A DNA stretch of 64,000 nt from Paraburkholderia fungorum (GTDB lineage Bacteria; Pseudomonadota; Gammaproteobacteria; Burkholderiales; Burkholderiaceae), in NCBI RefSeq assembly GCF_003610895.1, contig NZ_MCAS01000068.1, positions 211,149 through 275,148 of the forward strand, given 5' to 3'. Shown here one piece after another: positions 1-7,774 of the stretch (position 1 is its first letter; each line of letters begins with the position of its first letter). The notes under the pieces are model-generated. The model searched no databases, was not told the origin of the DNA, and saw nothing but the letters and a program-made list of their open reading frames with translations. Both the position numbers and the translations under genes were made by a program.

Positions 1-1
1 T

Positions 2-778
2 ACAGGCTGTTCCACTGGTTTCGGCCGCGAACTGGCCAAGCTGGTGCTGGAGCGCGGCTGGCGCGCGGTGGTCACGGCACGCGACCCGTCGAAAGTGAAA
101 GATATCGCCGAAGCACACGGCGAGCGAGCGCTGGTTCTGCCGCTCGACGTAACGAACCGTCAGCAGATCGACGACGTGGTCACGCAAGCCACGCAGCGTT
201 TCGGGCGCATCGACGCGCTCGTCAATAACGCGGGTTACGGCTATCTGGCCGCGATCGAAGAAGGCGAGGACGACGAAGTCCGCGCCATGTTCGAGACCAA
301 CGTGTTCGGTCTGGTCGATATAACGAAGGCCGTGCTGCCGATTATGCGTAAGCAGCGCAGTGGCCTGATTGTGAATGTCTCGTCGATTGGCGGCATTGCG
401 AGTTTCGCTGCAACCGGTTATTACCACGCCACCAAATATGCAGTGGAAGGTCTGTCCGAATCGCTCGCTGCCGAGGTGAAGCCGCTCGGCATCGACGTGC
501 TCATCGTCGAACCCGGTCCGTTCCGCACGAACTGGGCAGGTCCGTCGATCAAGCAATCGGCGACGGTGCTCGACGACTACGCGGCCACGGCCGGCGAGCG
601 CCGCAAGCAGACCGAAGCGCGTAGCGGCAAGCAGGCCGGCGATCCGGTGCGCGCCGCGCAGGCGATCATCGAGGCCGCGCTGTCGGACAAACCGCCGCTG
701 CGGTTGCTGCTTGGCAAGGTTGCGCTCGAACTGGCGCGCAAGAAGCTGGACTTCATGCGTGGCGACTTCGATGGCTAG
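2..778 (+). CDS. SDR family oxidoreductase (5' end outside window)
   Basis: NAD(P)-dependent short-chain dehydrogenase/reductase, presumably cytosolic, substrate unknown. The reading frame is open from base 2 and already shows the dinucleotide-binding glycine motif (TGCSTGFG) at the window edge, so only a few N-terminal residues are missing. NNAG follows and the catalytic Tyr-x-x-x-Lys is present as YHATK, after a VSSIGG serine motif. Length fits a classical SDR of about 250-280 residues. The downstream gene is on the other strand, so this ends its transcription unit in the window. SDR membership is secure; nothing in the neighbourhood fixes the reaction. Confidence 0.9.
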   Translation, partial: TGCSTGFGRELAKLVLERGWRAVVTARDPSKVKDIAEAHGERALVLPLDVTNRQQIDDVVTQATQRFGRIDALVNNAGYGYLAAIEEGEDDEVRAMFETNVFGLVDITKAVLPIMRKQRSGLIVNVSSIGGIASFAATGYYHATKYAVEGLSESLAAEVKPLGIDVLIVEPGPFRTNWAGPSIKQSATVLDDYAATAGERRKQTEARSGKQAGDPVRAAQAIIEAALSDKPPLRLLLGKVALELARKKLDFMRGDFDG

Positions 779-876
779 GAGGCCACGACGGTTGGCGCGG
801 ATTTTCCGGAAGGAGCGGGTTAGGGCCGCTGTGTGGCCCAGCGCTTGGCCGGGGCCGCTTGAACCGCAGGACGAGT

Positions 877-1293
877 TTAAAACTCGACCAACGCAAAGTC
901 TTCCTTGCCCACATCGCACAGTGGGCAACGCCAGTCGGCCGGGACATCTGCCCAGCGGGTGCCCGGCGCGATGCCTTCGTCCGGCAAACCGGCGGCTTCG
1001 TCGTAAACCCAGCCGCAGATCACGCAGACCCATTGTTTGAAGTCGTCCGCCGAGGCCGCGCTGTCTATCGCCGCCTGCGGCGCCGCGGCCGCTTGCGACG
1101 CGGGTGTCTCATCGAGGCTCACCACCAACGGCGCCGCGGTGCCCACGCTGCTTTCAGCGAGGCGTGCCTGCAGACTTTCCAGCAACCGTTGCGCTTCAAC
1201 TTGCGTCAAATCGATCCAGTACGGATCGCCGGCACCGTCGTTGAGCCGTTCGGGGGAAAACTGGATTTCTACGGCTACGCCCTTCTTGTACAT
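877..1293 (-). CDS. rubredoxin-domain protein
   Basis: 138-residue protein with a C-terminal rubredoxin domain at about residues 86-138. The iron is expected to be bound by C90, C93, C123 and C126 in the usual CxxC...CxxC arrangement (CVICGW and CPLCDVG). The first 85 residues are not rubredoxin: about 50 residues that may fold, then an alanine-rich linker. Rubredoxins carry single electrons, for example to alkane hydroxylases or in oxidative stress, but no such partner is adjacent. The start has no obvious ribosome binding site, so the N terminus is uncertain. Confidence 0.85.
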   Translation of the reverse strand: MYKKGVAVEIQFSPERLNDGAGDPYWIDLTQVEAQRLLESLQARLAESSVGTAAPLVVSLDETPASQAAAAPQAAIDSAASADDFKQWVCVICGWVYDEAAGLPDEGIAPGTRWADVPADWRCPLCDVGKEDFALVEF

Positions 1294-1380
1294 GGCAAAT
1301 CGGGATATCGATGCAGCCGGCGACGAGCGCCGGCTTAGGGTCGGATGCTTGCAGCGAACGCTGCGTGGCGGGGAATTGGC

Positions 1381-1497
1381 TTAAACGAACTGGTTCAGCA
1401 CGATCGCCGCGATCAGTCCGGCGGCGCCGATAATGCCCAGCAATTGCAGCAGCGTGAGGGATTTACGGGATGTAGTAGGGATTTGTTGCGTAGTCAC
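1381..1497 (-). CDS. small single-span membrane protein
   Basis: Short frame of 38 residues starting at a GTG (VTTQQIP...). It has a polar, Thr/Ser-rich start followed by one hydrophobic segment (LLQLLGIIGAAGLIAAIVL) ending in NQFV. A longer in-frame start exists at 1623, but that extension is basic and non-hydrophobic and looks like chance coding. I recognise no family; the TM segment and Gly/Ala pattern suggest a small inner-membrane protein of the kind common in Burkholderia. It lies between the rubredoxin protein and the alpha/beta hydrolase on the same strand. Confidence 0.45.
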   Translation of the reverse strand: MTTQQIPTTSRKSLTLLQLLGIIGAAGLIAAIVLNQFV

Positions 1498-1665
1498 GGG
1501 GGTGTTCTTAAAAGTCGGAAAAAACGAAATGGTACACGGGTCGGAGGCCGGCGCATCTCGATTGGCGCAAACCCGTGTGTATCGGATGCCATTATCGCCG
1601 CTCGACCGGCCCGAATTCCCCACCGGGTGGAGATGGACTCATTCCCCATCGTGTGGAAAACCCGC

Positions 1666-2655
1666 CTACGAGAGAGCCGCCTCGCCGGTACGCTCAGACA
1701 CCGCGTTCACAATCGCGGTAACGGCTGCGGCGTCGAGCGTCAACCCGATATGCGCCACGCCCGGCACGATCGTGACCGGCACGACGCGCCCTGCTTCCTT
1801 GAAGACCCCGGCAAATGCCTCGGCATTAAACGCTTCGTCGTTCGCGCCGACCAGCACTTCAATCGGCTGCCGCGTCGCGCGGATATCCGCGCGGTAATCC
1901 TCATGCGGACGAAAGTTCTGCATCAGGTTGTACGAGTACTGTGGCGTGAGCCTCGCCGCCGCCTCGGGCGACAGCGCATAAGCCACGGTCGGCAGATGAT
2001 TGAACAGCGTGATGCGCAACTTGTTGAGGATCACCAGCACAATCACGCGCGGCAGCCCGATATTTACCCACCCGCCGACGGAAGGGCGCGTGGTTGGTGC
2101 GTCCTGATGAATGAACGGTGCAAGCAGAACATAGCGGTCGAATGCCATTTGCCGCGCATCCCCCGCGAATCGCAGTGCGAAGCCGCCACCCGCGGAAAAA
2201 CCGGCCAGCGTACGCGGACCGGCCGGCTGAACCGCGTCGATAAAGTCGCTCAGATCGTCTTCAAGCTGGCCGATGTACGCGATCGTGCCTTTCTTGCCCG
2301 ATTCGCCGTGCCCGCGCATGTCGGGCACGTAGACGTCGTAACCGGCCGCGGCGAGCACATTCGCCAGGGTATGCAGGCTCTCGCTGCTTGCCGACGAGCC
2401 ATGAACCAGCACCACGCTGCCTCGCGCGGGCGTTATCCCGCCCGCGTAGTGCCGATAGACGAGCTGTGCGTTATCGCGCGCGGTGTAGCGCTCAAGGGAA
2501 GGTAAACCGGAAAAATCGACCGACTTGAAAGGCTCGTTGATCGACGCGAGCGGCGCCGGCTGTTTGGGGCCGCCCTTCACCAGCGCCACCGCCATGATGG
2601 CGAGGCCCACAAGGAACACGACAACCGGCATCACTGCATGCAGTTCGGTACTCAT
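1666..2655 (-). CDS. membrane-anchored alpha/beta hydrolase
   Basis: 329-residue serine hydrolase of the alpha/beta fold, monoglyceride lipase/lysophospholipase-like. Residues 9-27 form a hydrophobic N-terminal anchor, so the catalytic domain probably faces the periplasm or sits on the membrane. Visible motifs are the oxyanion HG (VLVHGSS, about 84), the DMRGHGES strand (about 112), the nucleophile elbow GFSAGG with Ser154, and a C-terminal GVAHIG that supplies the histidine. The start is supported by GAGGGG eight bases upstream. Substrate unknown; a lipid ester is the natural guess. Confidence 0.8.
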   Translation of the reverse strand: MSTELHAVMPVVVFLVGLAIMAVALVKGGPKQPAPLASINEPFKSVDFSGLPSLERYTARDNAQLVYRHYAGGITPARGSVVLVHGSSASSESLHTLANVLAAAGYDVYVPDMRGHGESGKKGTIAYIGQLEDDLSDFIDAVQPAGPRTLAGFSAGGGFALRFAGDARQMAFDRYVLLAPFIHQDAPTTRPSVGGWVNIGLPRVIVLVILNKLRITLFNHLPTVAYALSPEAAARLTPQYSYNLMQNFRPHEDYRADIRATRQPIEVLVGANDEAFNAEAFAGVFKEAGRVVPVTIVPGVAHIGLTLDAAAVTAIVNAVSERTGEAALS

Positions 2656-2790
2656 CGAATGGACCCCTCAAGCGAATCGTTATGATTTTGGCTTTTTTCG
2701 ATCGATGAGTCCGCGCTTTATGCGTCTTATGCGTCCTGTTTTATCCGGCGCCGCTCATCGTCGCCGACGATTGTACGGTCAGGTGCAGCG

Positions 2791-2817
2791 TCAAAAAACT
2801 CGAATATCAGGTATTCG
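2791..2817 (-). terminator. Rho-independent terminator of the lone Rieske gene
   Basis: On the minus strand a CGAATA/TATTCG hairpin with a five-base loop is followed directly by AGTTTTTT. The stop codon of the Rieske oxygenase gene lies inside the hairpin, a compact arrangement. Only six base pairs of stem, so strength may be moderate. Confidence 0.55.
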
Positions 2818-4045
2818 ACAATGGGTTACCGTGACGCGAATCCCAGAAGCGGATCACCGCGGTGTCACCCGTGCCGGCCCCGACCACCTGATCGGGCGCG
2901 CCGCTCTCACGCAGCAAGTCGCGCAGTTCGTTGATGACCGGAAACACCTCGTGATTCCAGTCCGCGCCCTGCGAGTCGTGCGCGCGTTGCTCGGCTTCGA
3001 CGATCTCGCGGTCTTCCTTGAAAATGCGTTCGGTGAACCATACGAGCAGCGGCCACGCGAGATTGAGCACGCCGGGAATTCCCGGTTTGCGAATCGACAG
3101 CAGGCCGAACGTACGGTTAGTGCGTTGCTCGCGATCGAGCGGCACGTAGACGATCCACAAATCCATCACCAGCGTCTGTTCGGACGTGCGGATCTGCAGC
3201 GTCTGATACGGATACTCGGTGCGGATCGTCATCACGTCCTTGTCGTTGTCGCCGCCTGACTTGCGGCTCTGGCCGAACACGATCGCTTCGCCGATCGGCT
3301 GCTGGCCGGCCATGCGCGCAAACGTGTAATCGACTTCGACCCAGCCTTCGCCGCGCCGCCGCCCTAACGAACGCGCGCGCATCTGCCCCATCTGCCGGCG
3401 GTGCAGGAACTGATGGTTCATGTCCATCAGGTTCTCGTGCATGAACGAGTAGTGGCAATTCACCGGACGGCCGAAACGGCGCGTTTTGTACTTCTTGTCG
3501 GAGACGGAGCCGAACGCGGGCAGCGGCCGCTCGTCGGCTAAAGCAGCATTGCCGGGAAAGACGAAAATCAGTCCTTCAACTTCGCGGCAGGGATAAGAGC
3601 GCACACCATTGGGCAGACGTTCGCGGCCCAGATACGGCACGTCGATGCACTTGCCCGAGCAGTCGTAGGTCCAGCCGTGATAGCCGCAACGGATCGATTC
3701 GCCGTCCACCACGCCCTGGTGCAACGGCACCTGACGATGCGCGCAACGATCTTCAAGCGCGAACACCTTGCCGGACTCCGTACGCGCCAGCACGATCGGC
3801 TCGCCCGCGAACGTCACACCATGCGTCTTGCCCCGCTTCACTTCATGCGACCACGCGAGCGGATACCAGTAGTCGGGGTGAATACCGACGCGGCGCAGAT
3901 CACGCACCGGTGCGTCGTGGGTGGCCTGATTGGGCGCGCCTGCATTTCCGTCTGCTGGGGCGTTGGTTTGCGCAGCTGCTTGGGCAGCTTGCGTATCGAC
4001 CGGCGCATCGACGATGTCTTGTTCGAGCGGGGGAACAGCATGCAT
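2807..4045 (-). CDS. Rieske non-heme iron oxygenase, alpha-type subunit
   Basis: 412-residue aromatic ring-hydroxylating oxygenase subunit. After a 45-residue Ala/Gln-rich leader comes the Rieske [2Fe-2S] domain with C101, H103, C120 and H123 (CAHRQ and CGYHGW). The catalytic domain shows the mononuclear iron motif D208-x2-H211-x3-H215 (DMNHQFLH) with Asn205 before it. An ATG at 4045 preceded by GGAGG eight bases away is chosen over a longer open frame. No ferredoxin, reductase or beta subunit is next to it, so electrons must come from proteins encoded elsewhere, perhaps the reductase at 38.1-39.3 kb. Possible roles include O-demethylation or hydroxylation; not resolved. Confidence 0.85.
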   Translation of the reverse strand: MHAVPPLEQDIVDAPVDTQAAQAAAQTNAPADGNAGAPNQATHDAPVRDLRRVGIHPDYWYPLAWSHEVKRGKTHGVTFAGEPIVLARTESGKVFALEDRCAHRQVPLHQGVVDGESIRCGYHGWTYDCSGKCIDVPYLGRERLPNGVRSYPCREVEGLIFVFPGNAALADERPLPAFGSVSDKKYKTRRFGRPVNCHYSFMHENLMDMNHQFLHRRQMGQMRARSLGRRRGEGWVEVDYTFARMAGQQPIGEAIVFGQSRKSGGDNDKDVMTIRTEYPYQTLQIRTSEQTLVMDLWIVYVPLDREQRTNRTFGLLSIRKPGIPGVLNLAWPLLVWFTERIFKEDREIVEAEQRAHDSQGADWNHEVFPVINELRDLLRESGAPDQVVGAGTGDTAVIRFWDSRHGNPLSNT

Positions 4046-4238
4046 GTGTGGAGCCTCCGTGCACGAGCGGATGGAAGGTCGCCGCCCTGCAATTCGCAGG
4101 CCGGCATCGTTGCACAGTCTACTAGAACCCGAAGCCGCCTGGTTCAATAGAGGCACGGCGCGGCCCTGCCCCCGCCGCGCAGCCCATGGCCGCAGCGCAC
4201 CTGTCTGCCACCCGGAGTGCGTCAAATAAGAGGATTGG

Positions 4239-5693
4239 CTAGCGGCTTTCGTCGTGCGTGACGAGACCGGAGCGGCGTTGCACGCCCCACGAACGGCCGC
4301 CGCGCAGGAAATGCAGCCAGCCGAGCAGCGCGCCGACGTGCCGCACCAACTGGAACGTGAACGGCTCGGCGATTGCCGCGAGGACCGCCATGCGCAAACT
4401 GGAGCCTGTGCGCAGGCCGGTCCAGCGGCGGTACAGATGGATACACCAGAGATAAAACGCGAGGTCGATCGCCGTTTTGATGCCGATCACGCTGAAAATC
4501 GACACGACGAGCGCGCCATGCCCGCCAAACAGGAAGGTGAGCAAGAGCGCGAAGGCGGTCAGTCCGTAGATCGGCTGCATCGTATCGATGGCCTTGACCG
4601 GCAACATCAGCATGCCCATGGTGCCGTAGCGCGGGTTGCCGGTCATGTCGCGATTCCAGTATTGCGTCTGCAGAAAGCCCGCAAACCAGCGGCGGCGCTG
4701 CCGCAGGAAACTGCCGAGGTTGCCCGGCGCATCGGTACGCGCACGGGCATCGCCGATCACGCGGACATCCCAGCCGAGACCATGGTCGACCGAATAGCGC
4801 CGCAGCCGATGAATCAGCTCATAGTCTTCGACCAGACACTGCGGATCGAAACCGCCCACATCCACCAGCGCGTCGCGCTTGAACGAAGCGAAGGCGCCTG
4901 AAATCAACAGCAGACTGTCGGCGCGCATCCACGCAAAGCGGGCGATGAAATTGCGCATGTACTCGTAGGTCTGAAACCACTGGAATACGCGGCCCGAAAC
5001 CGATTTTCCGCACACCGGCACCAGAATGCCGGCCGCCGCGACCAGCTTCGGCTCTCTCGCGAACGCGGCGCGCATCGCGTAGGTGGCGTCGTCTTCGAGC
5101 AGCGTGTCGGCGTCGACGGTCATGACGGTGTCGGTGGTCATGACCGTGATCGCGGCGTTCAACGCGCGCGCCTTGCCGCCGTGCGGCACGCGCAGCCAGT
5201 ACAGGTTGGGATAAAGCGTACTCCGCGCGCTCAGCACGCCGTCAGCGGCGGCAGCGAGGCCGAAGCGTTCGGTGAGCAGCGTGTGGGTGGCGTCGGTGGA
5301 ACCGTCGTCGGCGATCACGATTTGCGCCGGGCCATGCGTCTGACGCAGCAGCGCCGCGAGGGTGACCGGCAACACCGCCGCCTCGTTGTGCGAAGCAACG
5401 ATCACGCCCATGCTGGGTAAGCTGTGCGGATCGACGTCGGGCGAGAGCGGCGCAGTGGGCCGCATCAGCGGCAGTGTTTTCCATGTGACGAACGCGAGCA
5501 GCAACGTGTCGTACACGACGTACGCAATCCCCGTCGACCACGCCACCACGCCTTGCAAAAAGAACGCGCGCGCGAACAGCAGCAGCCACAACACGACCAC
5601 GCTGAGATGAATCAGCGTGCTCAGCAGCGTGGTGGGACGCGGCAGAATGCGCGGGGAGGCAAGGGCGAGCGCCTGTTCCAGAGTTTTCTTCAA
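4239..5693 (-). CDS. family 2 membrane glycosyltransferase
   Basis: 484-residue processive-type GT2 enzyme. Two N-terminal membrane segments (about 25-70) precede the GT-A domain with DDGSTD at 129-134, the metal-binding DAD at 194-196, ED at 289-290 and QRRRW at 332-336. Two to four C-terminal membrane segments follow. This layout (TM-GT2-TM with D, DxD, ED, QxxRW) is shared by NodC, IcaA, BcsA and hopanoid HpnI-like enzymes. It probably makes a beta-linked surface glycan or glycolipid from a nucleotide sugar at the inner membrane. No PilZ domain and no polysaccharide export genes lie nearby, so the product is unknown. Confidence 0.85.
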   Translation of the reverse strand: MKKTLEQALALASPRILPRPTTLLSTLIHLSVVVLWLLLFARAFFLQGVVAWSTGIAYVVYDTLLLAFVTWKTLPLMRPTAPLSPDVDPHSLPSMGVIVASHNEAAVLPVTLAALLRQTHGPAQIVIADDGSTDATHTLLTERFGLAAAADGVLSARSTLYPNLYWLRVPHGGKARALNAAITVMTTDTVMTVDADTLLEDDATYAMRAAFAREPKLVAAAGILVPVCGKSVSGRVFQWFQTYEYMRNFIARFAWMRADSLLLISGAFASFKRDALVDVGGFDPQCLVEDYELIHRLRRYSVDHGLGWDVRVIGDARARTDAPGNLGSFLRQRRRWFAGFLQTQYWNRDMTGNPRYGTMGMLMLPVKAIDTMQPIYGLTAFALLLTFLFGGHGALVVSIFSVIGIKTAIDLAFYLWCIHLYRRWTGLRTGSSLRMAVLAAIAEPFTFQLVRHVGALLGWLHFLRGGRSWGVQRRSGLVTHDESR

Positions 5694-5751
5694 AATGACT
5701 GCTGTGTCCGTCGTTGATACGGTTATTAGAGTGAAATCAAAGCGATAGTGC

Positions 5752-6351
5752 TTACGGCACCATGCGTTTCAGAACCGACTTGCGATCGATCCATTGATGT
5801 TTCAACGCGCCACCGATATGCATCGCCAGCAGCGCATACAGCGCGTAGCCAAGCCACGTATGCAGAGCGCCGAAGCGATCGTGCAAGGTCTCCTTGAGCG
5901 CCGGGTCGAGATGCATCACATAGCCGATGCGCGGCCAGGGGAACAGGTTGAACAGACGCATCGGATGCGTGGCCGCGTCTTTCCACGCGGAATCGTGCAG
6001 CCAGCCCGATAGCGGCAACGCAATCATCAACAGATACAGCAGAAAATGAGCGACATGCGCGGCGATCTTCTCCCACGACGGAAACTCGCGCGGCAACGGC
6101 GGCGGCTTGTGCGAGACGCGCCATAAGATGCGCATCAGCGCGAGGCCGAGCACCGTGATACCGATCGACTTATGGGTATCGACCACCGGGCGCACCCAGT
6201 CGTCGGGCCATGATTCGGCGCTCAGGCCGAGTACGACATTGCCGATCATCAGCAGCGCGATCAGCCAGTGCAGCGCCATTGCCGTGCGGGTGTAGCGCGA
6301 CGGCTGCAGGGTGCCGGCCGAATCGGTCAGGGAGTTCGCGTGGGTATTCAT
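5752..6351 (-). CDS. cytochrome b561 family protein
   Basis: 199-residue di-heme membrane cytochrome. Four hydrophobic segments are visible, with heme-ligand candidates in ALHWLIALLM (first helix), DTHKSIG (second), HVAHFLLYLL (third) and ALHTWLGYALYALLAMHIGG (fourth). These proteins move electrons from ubiquinol, classically to oxygen or superoxide, or serve a periplasmic redox partner. It lies 58 bases upstream of the glycosyltransferase on the same strand and may be cotranscribed with it, but I see no functional link. Confidence 0.88.
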   Translation of the reverse strand: MNTHANSLTDSAGTLQPSRYTRTAMALHWLIALLMIGNVVLGLSAESWPDDWVRPVVDTHKSIGITVLGLALMRILWRVSHKPPPLPREFPSWEKIAAHVAHFLLYLLMIALPLSGWLHDSAWKDAATHPMRLFNLFPWPRIGYVMHLDPALKETLHDRFGALHTWLGYALYALLAMHIGGALKHQWIDRKSVLKRMVP

Positions 6352-6519
6352 GGGTCGTTCCGTCTGCGAATGCGTTTTCAGCGAAAGCTATTTGAAAATT
6401 CGGCCATGCCGGAACAGGTCCGGTCGCGCCGCCGTATCAAGCTAACGCGTCAGTGTGCCGTTTTATTCCGCCGGGCGCTTAATTGTGTGTTTCAGTTTAT
6501 TTCGGCCGCGCGTGGCGAA

Positions 6520-7119
6520 TCATGCGCTGAGCGCAGCTCCAACACGCGTCTGCAAGGTCGGCAACACCTCCGCTTCAAACCACGGATTGCGCTTGAACCA
6601 GGCGATATTGCGCGGCGATGGATGCGGAAGCGGCATCGCGGTGGGGCCATATTCCCGCCAACGCAGCAGCGTATCGGTGAGCGTCGGCCCGAACGCGTCA
6701 CCAAGACCAAAGCGCTGTGCGTATTGACCGATCAGCAACGTGAGCCGCACCTCGCGCAACTGGGCGAGCAAGGCCTGATGCCAATGGGCGGCGCATTCTG
6801 GGCGCGGCGGTAAATCGCCACTCGCGCCTCTGCCTGGAAAGCAGAATCCCATCGGCACCAGCGCGAATTTCGAGGCGTCGTAGAAGGTCTCATCGGCGAC
6901 TCCAAGCCAGCTGCGCAACCGTGCACCGCTCGCATCGCTCCACGGAATGCCCGAAGCATGTACGCGCGCACCGGGCGCCTGGCCGATGATGAGAATGCGC
7001 GAGTCGGCCGACGCCACGACGATCGGCCGCGGCGCGTGCGGCAGCACCGGCGCGCACACCGTGCAGGCACGAATGTCGCGCAGTAGCCGATTGAGGGGAA
7101 TGGTTTGCCTTACGGTCAT
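6520..7119 (-). CDS. uracil-DNA glycosylase family protein
   Basis: 199 residues of the uracil-DNA glycosylase superfamily. An N-terminal CxxC (CTVCAPVLPHAPRP) and the motif GQAPG (46-50) followed by GIPWSDASG match the conserved N-terminal active-site loop; the C-terminal PHPSPRN matches the DNA-intercalating loop. Only two of the four cysteines seen in iron-sulphur family 4 enzymes are present, so a cluster is unlikely. The ATG at 7119 is preferred over a longer open frame because the family begins here. Proposed role is base-excision repair; enzymatic activity is not certain for this branch. Confidence 0.78.
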   Translation of the reverse strand: MTVRQTIPLNRLLRDIRACTVCAPVLPHAPRPIVVASADSRILIIGQAPGARVHASGIPWSDASGARLRSWLGVADETFYDASKFALVPMGFCFPGRGASGDLPPRPECAAHWHQALLAQLREVRLTLLIGQYAQRFGLGDAFGPTLTDTLLRWREYGPTAMPLPHPSPRNIAWFKRNPWFEAEVLPTLQTRVGAALSA

Positions 7120-7414
7120 GCTGTGGCGGAGATCGGGATTCGGTTTCAGGCGGACAAAGCATGATGCCGTCCGGTTGCGCCTGCGCGCGGAGTGTCGGGG
7201 CCGCGGTATCGACGTGGTGCGAATCCGTGACGTGCAAGACTTGGGCGAGCAGCAGCAAGCAGTCGGCCATGATACGCCTGTGGCACTGTCACTGCTTCCG
7301 GGCACATCACCACGTAACGGTAGTAGTCACCGGGTTCGCAGTGCGCTCACGTAACGATAGTCGATATGCACGGGCGCAAGCGTGCCCGGTAGCGTTTCGC
7401 GATTGAATTGTGGG
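7120..7414. other. intergenic stretch without a convincing gene
   Basis: About 295 bases between two minus-strand genes. Short frames exist on both strands but none has a ribosome binding site, family motif or conserved feel. It presumably holds the promoter for the UDG-family gene. Confidence 0.4.
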
Positions 7415-7672
7415 TTAGTGCTTATGCCCAAAGCACGCGTGCGCAGCTTCTGCAGGCGCCACGCCGGCTTTAAAGTAGTGTCGCAAAAGGCTCACCGTTT
7501 CCGCGTCCGGATGATAGGACAGGTTGATAAATTCCGCCTTGACCGCTTCGTCATACCAGGCGCACACCCAGACCTGCAGCGCAACGAGATTTTCGAGCAG
7601 CATCTGCTCCGATCTTTCAGGCATGGTGATCTCCATTGGCGTGCTCGCAGGTTTTTCGTTATTGGTCTCCAT
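7415..7672 (-). CDS. small conserved-looking protein of unknown function
   Basis: 85 residues starting METNNEKPAS, with GGGAG six bases upstream of the ATG, so this start is preferred to a longer one at 7762. The body (residues 20-75) looks helical, with ALQVWVCAWYDEAVKAEFINLSYHPDAET cut by acidic and aromatic residues, ending HACFGHKH. I recognise no family, signal peptide or membrane segment. It lies just downstream of the GH95 gene on the same strand, separated by about 100 bases, so coexpression with the glycosidase group is possible but unproven. Confidence 0.5.
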   Translation of the reverse strand: METNNEKPASTPMEITMPERSEQMLLENLVALQVWVCAWYDEAVKAEFINLSYHPDAETVSLLRHYFKAGVAPAEAAHACFGHKH

Positions 7673-7774
7673 AAAAACTCCCGTCAACCCGTACGTCCGC
7701 GGGCGTGATGTTAAACAACCGGCCTCGGGCGACAACACGCACCACGCGTACGGCTTGCTCAATGTTTCTCCGGC